Shown here piece by piece: positions 1-8,714 of a stretch of 64,000 bases of DNA. The notes under the pieces were generated by a model that saw only the letters and a program-made list of their open reading frames with translations, ran no database searches and had not been told where the DNA came from. The stretch is from Paenisporosarcina antarctica (GTDB taxonomy: Bacteria > Bacillota > Bacilli > Bacillales_A > Planococcaceae). The first letter of the stretch is position 1. Each line of letters opens with the position of its first letter. Location of the stretch: positions 2,114,001 through 2,178,000 of the forward strand of contig NZ_CP038015.1 of NCBI RefSeq assembly GCF_004367585.1, read 5' to 3'. Both the position numbers and the translations under genes were made by a program.

Positions 1-1642
1 GTTGAGGGTCTTCAGCAGGGGCCATTCCAATAAATGAATACAAGTAACTATTTGTACCCGATAAATAGTTCCCTTTACCATCTGGTTGTTGAGCAGTACC
101 GGTTTTACCTGCAACTGAATAATCACTCAGTTCAAACCTTTTAGCAGTTCCATTTTCAGACGTAACAGTTGAAGCTAATAGCTCTCGAACTTGTTTTGCG
201 GTTGCAGCAGATATAGGCTTGCCTGCTTCAATTGCTTTATGATTACTGACTACTTCTTTAGTCAGAGGATTTACCACTTTATCAATAACATAAGGTTGCA
301 TCATAATACCATCATTGGCAATTGCTGTTGTAGCCTGAATTATTTGCATCGGTGTAACAGTAGACCCTTGTCCGTATGTGGTTGTTAAACGGCTGATAGG
401 ATTATCTTCAATGATTTTCCCTGAAGCTTCGTTAGGTAGGTCAATACCTGTTTGTTCCCCAAAACCAAATTTCTTCACATATTCTACAAACGTTTCGCCT
501 CCTAAACGTTCTAGTAAATAGGCCATCGCCACGTTTGATGAACGTTGGAATCCTTCTAAATAAGTAATTGATCCCCATCCCACACGATTATGATCACGGA
601 TAATTCGGTCATACATTTTATATTGACCAGATTTGTACCAAGCATTCGGTTCCCATTTTCCTTCTTCAATTGCTGCAGCTACAGTAAAAGCTTTCATAGT
701 AGATCCAGGTTCAATCGTATTTTCGATTGACTCGTTTAACCAGTTTGTCGTCAAACCTTCACGTGTTTCTGGGTCAAAGGACGGACGCTGACTCATACCT
801 AATATTTCACCAGTTTTTGGGTCAGCTACTATTGCGAGCATTTTTTCTGGTTGGTATTCTTCTTCCACCCGACTCATTGCATCTTCTAAAAAGTTCTGCA
901 CTTTTTTATCAAGTGTGACATGAATATTGTAGCCATCTTGTGCAGGTGTTACCATCTTTTCTGAGTTCGGTAACAAATACCCCCACAAATCACTATCATA
1001 TTGCACTTTGCCGTTTTTCCCTGTTAGTTGTTTATTATAAATCGATTCAATTCCCATTTTCCCATTAGTTTTAAATGATAAATCTTCTTGTTCCTCTTTT
1101 ACAGCAAATCCAATTAAGTGAGAAGCAAATATACCATTTGGGTAAAAACGTTTTAAATCTCTTACAAAGACAATTCCAGGTAAATTCTGCTCCGAAATTT
1201 CCGTCATGACTTTATGACTAATATCACGACCGCTAGAACCAAATTCTACTTGGTAAGGGCCTTCTTTAGATAAGCGTTCCACTAATTTCTCTTTGGATAT
1301 TGGTAAGTATTTAGCTAGTACATCAGCTGTTTTATCCACATCATTTACATGTTTTGGTTTCTTTGCATTTGTAGTAGCTTTCGGACTTATAACAGCTACT
1401 AAACGATAACTTAATGTGTCTTCAGCGATTACTTCATTATTTCTATCCACAATTTTCCCGCGACTTGCATTAATTATTTGTTCTCTTTCATATTTAGCGG
1501 CAGCCTTAGCAGCTAGTGCTTGGCCATCTGCTTCTCCCGTGACTTGGATAAAAATTATCCGTGACAACAATAAAAAAAAGAGCCCTCCGTAGAACAAAAA
1601 CATCAGAAAGGCTCCCCATTGAAATCTAAATTTCATTTTCAT
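1..1642 (-). CDS. pbpB: Penicillin-binding protein 2B-type transpeptidase (3' end cut by window)
   Basis: Class B penicillin-binding protein that cross-links septal peptidoglycan in the divisome. Only the first 547 codons lie in the window. It starts with a short cytoplasmic N-terminus and one membrane segment (about residues 10-30), then the dimerisation domain. All three transpeptidase motifs are visible: the active-site serine in STMK at residue 314, SSN at 368-370 and KTG at 513-515. The family usually continues for another 150 or so residues, often with PASTA domains, which would lie outside. The ATG overlaps the ftsL stop codon in an ATGA arrangement, so the two are translationally coupled. 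A spoVD-type paralogue has the same architecture, but the position directly after ftsL favours pbpB. Confidence 0.93.
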   Translation of the reverse strand, partial: MKMKFRFQWGAFLMFLFYGGLFFLLLSRIIFIQVTGEADGQALAAKAAAKYEREQIINASRGKIVDRNNEVIAEDTLSYRLVAVISPKATTNAKKPKHVNDVDKTADVLAKYLPISKEKLVERLSKEGPYQVEFGSSGRDISHKVMTEISEQNLPGIVFVRDLKRFYPNGIFASHLIGFAVKEEQEDLSFKTNGKMGIESIYNKQLTGKNGKVQYDSDLWGYLLPNSEKMVTPAQDGYNIHVTLDKKVQNFLEDAMSRVEEEYQPEKMLAIVADPKTGEILGMSQRPSFDPETREGLTTNWLNESIENTIEPGSTMKAFTVAAAIEEGKWEPNAWYKSGQYKMYDRIIRDHNRVGWGSITYLEGFQRSSNVAMAYLLERLGGETFVEYVKKFGFGEQTGIDLPNEASGKIIEDNPISRLTTTYGQGSTVTPMQIIQATTAIANDGIMMQPYVIDKVVNPLTKEVVSNHKAIEAGKPISAATAKQVRELLASTVTSENGTAKRFELSDYSVAGKTGTAQQPDGKGNYLSGTNSYLYSFIGMAPAEDPQ

Positions 1643-2007
1643 TGTCCCTGTACTACTTTCACATTTTGCTCGTTAAGTTTGAAACCAAGTCCTTTTGCTT
1701 TGTCCCATATACGTTCATATGTTGAAAGTTCGCTTACTTGAATGGACAAATCTGTATTTTGTTTTTTCGTTTCATCAATTTGTAGGTTAATTGTTTGTAT
1801 GTCTTGAGTTGAAGTGTGAATACTTGCTTGCGTTTGTAAAATCATCACACAAAATAGTGCAACTACAGATACAAATAGGACAAGTAGAATTTTTTCACCT
1901 TTTGTTACTTTTTTTCTATTAGATTTAATCTCGGGTTTGAATCCAGGCTGCGGGTTAAAGACAGGCTGCTTTATGTAAGTAGATTGTGTTCTAGCATGCA
2001 TTGCCAT
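1639..2007 (-). CDS. ftsL: Cell division protein FtsL
   Basis: Small bitopic divisome protein of 122 residues. A basic cytoplasmic N-terminus is followed by one membrane segment (about residues 38-60) and a short extracellular coiled-coil-like region rich in Gln, Thr and Leu. Sequence similarity in this family is weak, so the call rests on size, topology and position between rsmH and pbpB. The ATG directly abuts the TAG of rsmH, with AAAGGACGTG upstream as a ribosome site. FtsL normally pairs with DivIC/FtsB and recruits the septal synthase encoded next. Confidence 0.88.
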   Translation of the reverse strand: MAMHARTQSTYIKQPVFNPQPGFKPEIKSNRKKVTKGEKILLVLFVSVVALFCVMILQTQASIHTSTQDIQTINLQIDETKKQNTDLSIQVSELSTYERIWDKAKGLGFKLNEQNVKVVQGQ

Positions 2008-2958
2008 CTAATCACGTCCTTTATCAATTATTTTTTCAACAATTCGAAGCTTCGCTGATCGAGAGCGATTGTTTTGCAGTAATTCTTCTTCACTTGGTAA
2101 AATAGGTTTTCTTGTGATTAACTTTAAAATTGGTTCCATGCCCTCTGGAATGACTGGTAAGTTTGGTGGTAACTCTGGGTATGATGCCGCTTCTTTAAAA
2201 ATGGTTTTTGTAATACGATCCTCCAGTGAGTGGAACGTAATTACGCTGATTCGCCCATTTATTGCCAGCATTTCAATAGCATCTTGAAGAGATTCTTCGG
2301 CAGCCCCAAGTTCATCATTAACTGCTATACGAATGGCTTGGAATACCCGTTTAGCAGGATGACCGCCTTTTCTTCTAGCTGGAGCTGGAATGCCATCTTT
2401 AATTAATTCAACAAGTTGGCCTGTTGTTTCTATTGGAGCAAGTTCTCTCGCTTCTTCAATTTTACGAGCGATTCGTTTAGAAAATTTTTCTTCTCCATAA
2501 CGATAGAAAATTCGAACCAAATCATTAAATTCCCAGTCGTTAACAACATCATAAGCTGAAAGTGTTGCTGTCGTATCCATTCGCATATCTAGTGGTGCAT
2601 CATGGTTGTAACTAAAGCCGCGTTCTGGTGTATCTAGTTGTGGTGAAGATACACCTAAGTCGTAAAGAATTCCATCCACTTTTTCAATACCTAGTGCATG
2701 TAATTCTTCTTTGATGTCTCGAAAATTTGCATGGACAAACGTTATTTTATGGAGATGGTCTGCTAATCGTATTTTGGCGTTATCAATTGCTATTGTGTCT
2801 TGATCAAAGCAAATCAATTTCCCTTGATCACTTAGTTGTTGTACTAAATATTCACTATGTCCTGCTCCGCCTAAGGTACAGTCGACATATATCCCATCTG
2901 GACGAATGTTCAATCCGTCCACAGTTTCCTGAAGTAATACAGTAGTATGGTTAAACAA
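2008..2958 (-). CDS. rsmH: 16S rRNA (cytosine(1402)-N(4))-methyltransferase RsmH (MraW)
   Basis: SAM-dependent methyltransferase that modifies C1402 of 16S rRNA. The SAM-binding loop ([11 protein letters not shown]) is near the N-terminus and the family signature around [10 protein letters not shown] is present. I chose a TTG start at 2958 (protein begins with [14 protein letters not shown], 316 aa). AGGAGG lies 8 bases upstream, and this start matches the usual family N-terminus and length. An in-frame ATG at 3000 would add 14 acidic, non-conserved residues that span this SD. Second gene of the dcw operon, after mraZ, but the mraZ-rsmH gap (about 195 bp) is unusually long and holds hairpin sequence (separate entry). 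Confidence 0.93.
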   Translation of the reverse strand: MFNHTTVLLQETVDGLNIRPDGIYVDCTLGGAGHSEYLVQQLSDQGKLICFDQDTIAIDNAKIRLADHLHKITFVHANFRDIKEELHALGIEKVDGILYDLGVSSPQLDTPERGFSYNHDAPLDMRMDTTATLSAYDVVNDWEFNDLVRIFYRYGEEKFSKRIARKIEEARELAPIETTGQLVELIKDGIPAPARRKGGHPAKRVFQAIRIAVNDELGAAEESLQDAIEMLAINGRISVITFHSLEDRITKTIFKEAASYPELPPNLPVIPEGMEPILKLITRKPILPSEEELLQNNRSRSAKLRIVEKIIDKGRD

Positions 2959-3152
2959 AGGATCGTCCTCCTCTTTAATATCAAAATTTTGTGTTGCCAT
3001 TATGCCGTAATGCCTCTATTCGTTGTGTCTAGCTCTGCAGGTTATACCGCGTGCCCCTTTATAGGGTCATGAAGACGTTGCTATAAAATTTCTTAGCACT
3101 TAATTTTGCGACGAACCGCAGGATTAAGTGTCGCGGTTTTAGCCTTCAAACG
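2959..3152. repeat. Structured intergenic element between mraZ and rsmH
   Basis: A gap of about 195 bp inside the dcw operon, where relatives usually have only a short spacer. It contains a clear hairpin: CACTTAAT at 3097-3104 pairs with ATTAAGTG at 3123-3130, with an inner TGCG/CGCA pair. The stretch GTGTCTAGCTCTGCAGG at about 3026-3042 nearly matches part of the element at 58.4 kb (one base difference), which points to a dispersed intergenic repeat. No ORF is apparent. Confidence 0.5.
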
Positions 3153-3584
3153 TTATATATCAAAACCAATCATATTTTCTGCTAAGTCATTAAACGAATC
3201 TTCAGATTCATTGAAATAGGATGTCCAAGCATCTTTCGCCCAAATTTCAATTCGACTTGAAACTCCAAGTACGATACATTCTTTTTCCACTTTTGCATGA
3301 GCTAATAAATTACTTGGGATATTAATACGACCTTGTTTATCAATTTCAACTTCCGTTGCGCCTGAAAAGAAGAACCGTGTGAATGCACGTGCATCTTTTT
3401 TTGTCACAGGTAGAGCCTTTAATTTTTCTTCGAGTTTTCGCCATTCATTCATAGGATAGCCGAATAAGCAGTTATCAAGACCACGTGTAATTACAAATGT
3501 CTCTTCTAGGTGCTCGCGAAATTTTGCCGGAATTATAAGTCGGCCTTTCGCATCAACACTATGTTGATATTCTCCCATAAACAT
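3153..3584 (-). CDS. mraZ: Transcriptional regulator MraZ
   Basis: 143-residue DNA-binding regulator of the dcw cluster, made of two SpoVT/AbrB-like MraZ half-domains. The two DxxGR motifs ([10 protein letters not shown] near the N-terminus and [10 protein letters not shown] at about residue 80) and the C-terminal ENMIGFDI ending are seen. I took the ATG at 3584 ([15 protein letters not shown]), because this is the conserved family start and GGGGTGAG lies just upstream. A 15-residue upstream extension to 3629 would overlap the operator. MraZ proteins bind tandem GTGG-type repeats ahead of their own gene, and such repeats are present here. Confidence 0.95.
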   Translation of the reverse strand: MFMGEYQHSVDAKGRLIIPAKFREHLEETFVITRGLDNCLFGYPMNEWRKLEEKLKALPVTKKDARAFTRFFFSGATEVEIDKQGRINIPSNLLAHAKVEKECIVLGVSSRIEIWAKDAWTSYFNESEDSFNDLAENMIGFDI

Positions 3585-3615
3585 GTTACTCACCCCACTT
3601 ATTGTCATTAATGTA

Positions 3616-3639
3616 CCACATCCCCCCACTTTCCTCCAC
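3616..3639 (-). promoter_or_regulatory. Probable MraZ operator (three GTGG repeats, 10-bp period)
   Basis: On the minus strand GTGG occurs at 3639-3636, 3629-3626 and 3619-3616, spaced exactly 10 bp, just upstream of the mraZ start. This fits the known MraZ recognition pattern of direct repeats on one helical face, so autoregulation of the dcw operon is likely. A fourth, offset copy (GTGGGG) lies next to the SD. The promoter itself is not clear. Confidence 0.75.
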
Positions 3640-3723
3640 CAGTTTTTTAAAATTTCTTACGATACACCAAAAAATGTGATAATAGTACTTGTTGAAACGT
3701 CTAAAAAACCTTTTCCCCCATAG

Positions 3724-3757
3724 AAAAAAGCCGTCTCATTAAAAATAGACGACTTTT
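3724..3757 (-). terminator. Rho-independent terminator of bshC
   Basis: On the minus strand AAAAGTCGTCT pairs with AGACGGCTTTT around a 10-nt loop and is followed by a T run. It separates bshC from the mraZ operator. Confidence 0.8.
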
Positions 3758-3761
3758 AATA

Positions 3762-5375
3762 TTAATATGAAAGTATTGTATGTTTCCCATTAAATTCGAA
3801 AGGTTGTGAAAGTAGCTCCTCAATAAATGTTGGACCCACTTCATTCAAAAATAGCAACGGACTAAACCATCTTTCTTGTAAAGTGTACTCTGGAAAAAGA
3901 ATACCCTCGATATGATTGTACTTTCGTATCTTCACTCCATGACGTAACAAATCCGTATCTTCTATTTTTCTACTCAAATAGGTAAACTGCTTGTCATGAA
4001 GTTGTAAGTTTTTCTTTGTTAATACATTAAGTGGTTTATCTTTTGCTAAATGATCTTCTAACTTTTGGTATTGTTCAATTAACGTAAGCTTCATTTCTTG
4101 AATCATTTCTTCAGCAACAACATCTTTAATGTCATTCATAAATGCTTGTTTGTGAGCCTGTAAATCGTTATTAAATACACTTTCCACTCGGAGGTCTATC
4201 TCATCTAAATAGCGCGAAGACTTTCCATCTACTAGTGTAATAGACAGACGTGGGACCATGACGGGTAACTCCATGTCAAAATGTTCAAACATGGTCTTAA
4301 ATGCAGCCCAATAGGCTAATTCCCCCGGACCTCCAACAAACGCTAATACCGGAAACACCATTTCCTGCATGAGAGGTCGGGTAACTACATTATTACTTAA
4401 GCGTTCAGGATTTTTTTTGGCGATGTCAAGTAATTGTAGTTTTGAAAATTGATAGCCTGCTACTTCATTTACAAATACTCCATTGTGATGCTTCAATAAG
4501 AAACGCTCCCCATTTTCAACAATAAACAAGTTGGCACTATCTTTTGATGCTTGAATAGGCTGACCATAACCTGATTGTTGAAAACTAGTTTCTTGTTCTA
4601 CAACTAGTGAAGCAATTTCTTGAGCATGTTCAATCATTTTCACAAAATATGGAGATTCATATTGACGAAGTGGTTGGTATGCTGCATCAATTAACAACAA
4701 ACCTTCTTTTGCAAAAAAATCATGCATCATCACTGTGAAAAATTCGCTATAAGTAGACACTTGTTGTGCCATTTTTAAATATTTTTGAAGCATTTGTTTT
4801 GTATAAGTCGTTTCAGTAAATTGCTTAAAGACATCACGAATGAATAATTGTAATTTTTCAACTTCCACAGCGGAATGAGAAGCCATTTGCTTTCGATTTG
4901 GTCGGTCATTATACGTATGTTTTTGTAATTGTCCATGATTTGGAGTGAAAGTAGAGTTAATTTCATCTAAGTCATGGTCCTCTCCAGCAATCCAAAAAAC
5001 TGGTATAACTGGAATTCCTAAAGCTTCACGTTGCTGTTTGGCTAACAACACAATTGATATTGCTTTATGTATGGAATACAAAGGACCTGTAAGTAATCCC
5101 GCTTGCTGACCGCCAATGACTACTAGGGCATTTTTTTCTAACTCTCCCAAGTGTAAATCAACTTTATCGCTTTGCGGAAGAAACGCCATGTATTCGCGTA
5201 TTACTTTTGTCAGTTGACCTCGGTTTACTGGATGGGATTTCAAAGATAATGCTCGATTTTTATATGAATCCTTATTGGGTAAAAAATGGAAAAAATTCAA
5301 AAGTTCTTTCTTTTGATTATGGAAATCCACTAGGAAAGAACTACTATTTGGTTGATCAATTTGGTCGAATTTCAA
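3762..5375 (-). CDS. bshC: Bacillithiol biosynthesis cysteine-adding enzyme BshC
   Basis: 537 aa, matching the family (about 540). BshC adds cysteine to glucosaminyl-malate in the last step of bacillithiol synthesis. Family stretches seen include GGQQAGLLTGPLYSIHKA, FWIAGEDHDLDE and LAFVGGPGELAYWA. A C-terminal coiled-coil-like segment spans about residues 385-455. The start is TTG with AGGAG 9 bases upstream. Its position next to mraZ matches yllA of B. subtilis. No sign of truncation. Confidence 0.95.
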   Translation of the reverse strand: MKFDQIDQPNSSSFLVDFHNQKKELLNFFHFLPNKDSYKNRALSLKSHPVNRGQLTKVIREYMAFLPQSDKVDLHLGELEKNALVVIGGQQAGLLTGPLYSIHKAISIVLLAKQQREALGIPVIPVFWIAGEDHDLDEINSTFTPNHGQLQKHTYNDRPNRKQMASHSAVEVEKLQLFIRDVFKQFTETTYTKQMLQKYLKMAQQVSTYSEFFTVMMHDFFAKEGLLLIDAAYQPLRQYESPYFVKMIEHAQEIASLVVEQETSFQQSGYGQPIQASKDSANLFIVENGERFLLKHHNGVFVNEVAGYQFSKLQLLDIAKKNPERLSNNVVTRPLMQEMVFPVLAFVGGPGELAYWAAFKTMFEHFDMELPVMVPRLSITLVDGKSSRYLDEIDLRVESVFNNDLQAHKQAFMNDIKDVVAEEMIQEMKLTLIEQYQKLEDHLAKDKPLNVLTKKNLQLHDKQFTYLSRKIEDTDLLRHGVKIRKYNHIEGILFPEYTLQERWFSPLLFLNEVGPTFIEELLSQPFEFNGKHTILSY

Positions 5376-5459
5376 TGTGGTAAACTCCTTTTGCGTCTAA
5401 ATACAAACCGATTATATCATTTGACGACAAGACAGGAAAAACAAACGACTTATAAAGAA

Positions 5460-5849
5460 TTAATTTAAGTACTTTACTAATCTCACTATCAGACCTAAAC
5501 ACCACACTGCAAAGTAAGTGAGAGTCAGAACTAAAAACAGAAATCTCCATATTTTTTTAATTAGAGGGAGTAATTCAATTTCATTTTTTGATTTCCAATC
5601 AAGAAATGTTAATATGACGCTGATGATTAACGCCATTGCGACTAAGCTTCCCCTTGTTTCGATTTGAAATAATGACTGAATGGCAATTGGAACAGTGAAG
5701 AACAGTAAGAAGGTTGTCACATCCGCTGCATGTCCAAAAGCTATTGAGGATTTACCTGTTCCTTTTCTTGAGATTATGAAGACTATTAAAAACATGACTA
5801 TAGGAAATACTAATAGAAAACTGATAACGGATTGAATAATATTACTCAA
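5460..5849 (-). CDS. Small membrane protein, DUF3397-like
   Basis: About 129 aa with four hydrophobic segments, so an integral membrane protein of unknown function. DUF3397 proteins commonly sit between panE and bshC in Planococcaceae and Bacillaceae, and size and topology fit; the family assignment is from context and general resemblance. I prefer the TTG at 5849: it overlaps the panE stop (TTGAGTAA), with AAGGTGA 5 bases upstream, which implies translational coupling. Longer readings from ATG 5867 or TTG 5870 lack a ribosome site. Confidence 0.7.
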   Translation of the reverse strand: MSNIIQSVISFLLVFPIVMFLIVFIISRKGTGKSSIAFGHAADVTTFLLFFTVPIAIQSLFQIETRGSLVAMALIISVILTFLDWKSKNEIELLPLIKKIWRFLFLVLTLTYFAVWCLGLIVRLVKYLN

Positions 5850-6747
5850 AAGATTCACCTTTTTCATCAAGAGCTAAAACTAAATAATATAGTGTTCTTA
5901 AAAGAGGTAAATCTCTCTCTTTAGTTGCAGCCATTTGCAGTAACACCCCTACAATTGATTCAATTTCACTTTTCCGATGATTTAGTCGATCTTGCAGCAT
6001 AGAAGAATAATTTTGTGATGTTTTGACACAAAGTTCCTTTACGTCTTCAAAAGTAAGCGTTTGTGAAATTTCTGGAAAACTCAACAGAATTTCTTCAAAT
6101 ATAGACTTCATTAGATGAAAAGCATGACTATTTGTAATCAGTTCCCCATTTTTTATTTGTAATATCGCGGTTATTGGATTTATACAAGCGTTCAAAACCA
6201 CTTTTCGTAAAACAATAGTATAAGCGTCCTCTACCATCTCACTTTGAAAGAAAGAAGTTTGAAAGATTGATATATCTATGGGTGCCTTCGATGTCATAAT
6301 ATGAGGGGCAATTTTTGTTAACCCTACTCCTTTATGAAGAACAGTAGTAGCATCTTGCTTCACGGCGCCATGCTCAATGGTAGCTATGTATATATCTTGA
6401 TGTTTTAATCGATTAATCCATTTAAGATGAGCAAGTCCATTTTGAACAAATACCAGAGTTGTAGATAGTGATAGCGATTGTAATTCCTTTTCTAAGTTAG
6501 TTAATTGATGAAATTTAACTGCAACTATCCATAGAGCCTCTGTAGGTGCTAGTCTAAAATCTGTAAAAGCCTGGACTTGTGTATTTACTTTCTCTCCATT
6601 TGGTTGAATTAGCGTAATACCTTGTAATCTAAGCTTCTCAGCCTGCACGGTTGATCTTGTTATGTATGTAATTTCATGATTTCTCTCACTTAAATATGAG
6701 CCAATAAGTAAACCAATGGCACCTGCTCCAACAATGACCACTTTCAT
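5842..6747 (-). CDS. panE: 2-dehydropantoate 2-reductase (ketopantoate reductase)
   Basis: 301-aa NADPH-dependent reductase that makes pantoate for pantothenate and CoA. The N-terminal Rossmann motif GAGAIGLLIGSYL is clear, and the helical C-terminal ApbA/PanE domain contains the expected lysine and asparagine (RKVVLNACINPITAI, about residues 180-195). It corresponds to ylbQ in B. subtilis synteny. The next gene overlaps its stop. The start ATG has AGGAG about 11 bases upstream, slightly far. Confidence 0.92.
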   Translation of the reverse strand: MKVVIVGAGAIGLLIGSYLSERNHEITYITRSTVQAEKLRLQGITLIQPNGEKVNTQVQAFTDFRLAPTEALWIVAVKFHQLTNLEKELQSLSLSTTLVFVQNGLAHLKWINRLKHQDIYIATIEHGAVKQDATTVLHKGVGLTKIAPHIMTSKAPIDISIFQTSFFQSEMVEDAYTIVLRKVVLNACINPITAILQIKNGELITNSHAFHLMKSIFEEILLSFPEISQTLTFEDVKELCVKTSQNYSSMLQDRLNHRKSEIESIVGVLLQMAATKERDLPLLRTLYYLVLALDEKGESFE

Positions 6748-6843
6748 TGCACAATCAACTCCTACAACTTGTTTAATATATTATTCATCCAAACAATATC
6801 CACTCAGAATATACTGATATTTTCTATCATAAGTCTAAACCAC

Positions 6844-6876
6844 AAAAAAAAGAAGACCTATTTGCATAGGCCTTCC
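6844..6876 (-). terminator. Terminator after the carboxyltransferase gene
   Basis: Minus strand: GAAGGCCTAT pairs with ATAGGTCTTC across a GCAA loop, followed by eight Ts. It closes the carboxylase operon. Confidence 0.85.
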
Positions 6877-6914
6877 TTTTGCATAGTAAGTTCCTACTCT
6901 AGCTCTTGACCTGT

Positions 6915-8456
6915 TTATACTGGATAAACAGGATGTTTACGAGGCGGTTGAGGAATATTTTTCGTACTATAGGCTTGGAAACGCATCGCAAGAACTTCAC
7001 GTAAATTACTTGGTGCAACAATCTCATCAATAATCAATTCAGATGCTAATTTATAGATATCAATTTCTTCTTTATATTCTTGATGTTTTTGTTGAACAAA
7101 TTTCACACGTTCTTTCGGATCTTCGATTGCCTCTATTTTGTTCGAGAACACAGCATTTACGGCTGCTTCTGGACCCATTACTGCAATTTGAGCAGTAGGT
7201 AAAGCGATACAAACATCTGGTTCAAATGCTGGACCAGCCATTGCGTATAATCCAGCCCCGTAAGCTTTTCTTACGATTACTGAAATTTTTGGCACTGTTG
7301 CAGAACTCATAGCCATAATTAGTTTTGCGCCATGTCGAATAATTCCAGCACGCTCAACTTTTGTTCCAATCATAAATCCAGGAACATCTGCTAAGAACAA
7401 TAACGGAATGCCAAACGCATCACATAAATTAATGAATTTCGCAGCTTTGTCAGCAGAATCTCCAAATAATACGCCACCTTTAGCTTTCGGTTGGTTCGCA
7501 ATAATCCCGACAGCTTGTCCTTCAATTCGCGCAAGGCAAGTAATAATTTCTGGAGCAAATAATTTCTTCACATCAAAGAGTGAGCCTTCGTCAATTAATT
7601 GATCGATGGCTTCATACATATCAAATGGTGCATTTTGATTTTCCGGAATAATTTCTTCAAGTGTGCGACCTTCTTTATTAGCTTTTGGTTCTACCATTTT
7701 CGGCTTCTCAGTAAAGTTTGCTGGGAAGTAAGCCAAATAACGACGAGCTTCAGAAATAGCTTGTTGTTCACTTGTTACTAATACATCGCCACAGCCACTA
7801 ACGGAACAGTGCATGCGAGCGCCGCCCATTTCTTCTAACGTAACTTTTTCACCGATTACTTTTTCTGCCATACGCGGTGATCCTAAATACATAGAAGCAT
7901 TACCTTCAACCATAATGACGATATCACAAAATGCAGGAATGTAAGCTCCTCCAGCTGCAGATGGTCCGAATAGTAAACAGATTTGCGGAACAAATCCTGA
8001 CATTCGCACTTGATTGTGGAATATTTTACCTGCACCGCGTCGGTTTGGGAACATATCTAATTGATCCGTAATACGCGCTCCAGCTGAATCGACAAGATAA
8101 AGCATTGGCACCCGCGTCTTCTCTGCTATCTCTTGAATACGAATGATTTTTTCAACAGTACGAGATCCCCATGACCCTGCTTTAACTGTTGAATCATTTG
8201 CCATTACACATATTTGTTGTCCACCGACTTTGCCTGTTGCTGTTACGACACCATCCGCTGGAAGATCTCCCGCTTCACAGTTTGCAAAACGACCATCTTC
8301 TAAATACTCACCATTATCAAAAAGTAACGCTAAACGATCACGGACAAATAATTTATTTTGTTCGACCATTTTTTCATGATATTTCGAGTGACCACCTGCG
8401 AAAATAGTCGTTAGCTTTTCTTCTAAGCGTTCATTGTATGTTGTTTTCTGCGTCAA
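6915..8456 (-). CDS. Acyl-CoA carboxylase carboxyltransferase subunit (PccB/MmdA/YngE type)
   Basis: 513-aa fused two-domain carboxyltransferase (crotonase fold) that transfers CO2 from carboxybiotin to an acyl-CoA. Glycine-rich oxyanion stretches are visible in the N-half (GPSAAGGAYIPAFCD) and C-half (RKAYGAGLYAMAGPAF). The substrate cannot be read from sequence: propionyl-, acetyl- and methylcrotonyl-CoA are all possible. It is the last gene of an operon with the biotin carrier and biotin carboxylase. The start is TTG with AGGGGG 8 bases upstream. Confidence 0.9.
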   Translation of the reverse strand: MTQKTTYNERLEEKLTTIFAGGHSKYHEKMVEQNKLFVRDRLALLFDNGEYLEDGRFANCEAGDLPADGVVTATGKVGGQQICVMANDSTVKAGSWGSRTVEKIIRIQEIAEKTRVPMLYLVDSAGARITDQLDMFPNRRGAGKIFHNQVRMSGFVPQICLLFGPSAAGGAYIPAFCDIVIMVEGNASMYLGSPRMAEKVIGEKVTLEEMGGARMHCSVSGCGDVLVTSEQQAISEARRYLAYFPANFTEKPKMVEPKANKEGRTLEEIIPENQNAPFDMYEAIDQLIDEGSLFDVKKLFAPEIITCLARIEGQAVGIIANQPKAKGGVLFGDSADKAAKFINLCDAFGIPLLFLADVPGFMIGTKVERAGIIRHGAKLIMAMSSATVPKISVIVRKAYGAGLYAMAGPAFEPDVCIALPTAQIAVMGPEAAVNAVFSNKIEAIEDPKERVKFVQQKHQEYKEEIDIYKLASELIIDEIVAPSNLREVLAMRFQAYSTKNIPQPPRKHPVYPV

Positions 8457-8501
8457 TTATATTGCCCCCTTTGTTTCAATCTCACATACCCCGAGTGAGT
8501 T

Positions 8502-8714
8502 TTATTCGAATGTTACAAGTACGTCGCCTTCATTTACGAAGTCGCCTATTTGAGCATTAATTTTCACAATTTTACCTGCTGTTTCTGCTTCAACCGGAAT
8601 TTCCATTTTCATTGATTCTAAAATCATGACAGTTTGTCCTACCGTTACTTCTTCACCCTCTTGAACGATGATATTAAATACTGTTCCTGCCATTGTAGAT
8701 TGAACTTGTTTCAT
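8502..8714 (-). CDS. Biotin/lipoyl carrier protein (BCCP)
   Basis: 70-aa free-standing biotin carrier domain. The biotinylation motif ESMKMEIPV is present, with the target lysine at about residue 36, flanked by the usual GTV and GD(F)V turns. The ATG at 8714 overlaps the biotin carboxylase stop (ATGA) and has AAAGGAGG upstream. The unusually short BCCP, with no Pro/Ala-rich arm, fits the YngHB-type carriers rather than the fatty-acid AccB. Confidence 0.93.
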   Translation of the reverse strand: MKQVQSTMAGTVFNIIVQEGEEVTVGQTVMILESMKMEIPVEAETAGKIVKINAQIGDFVNEGDVLVTFE

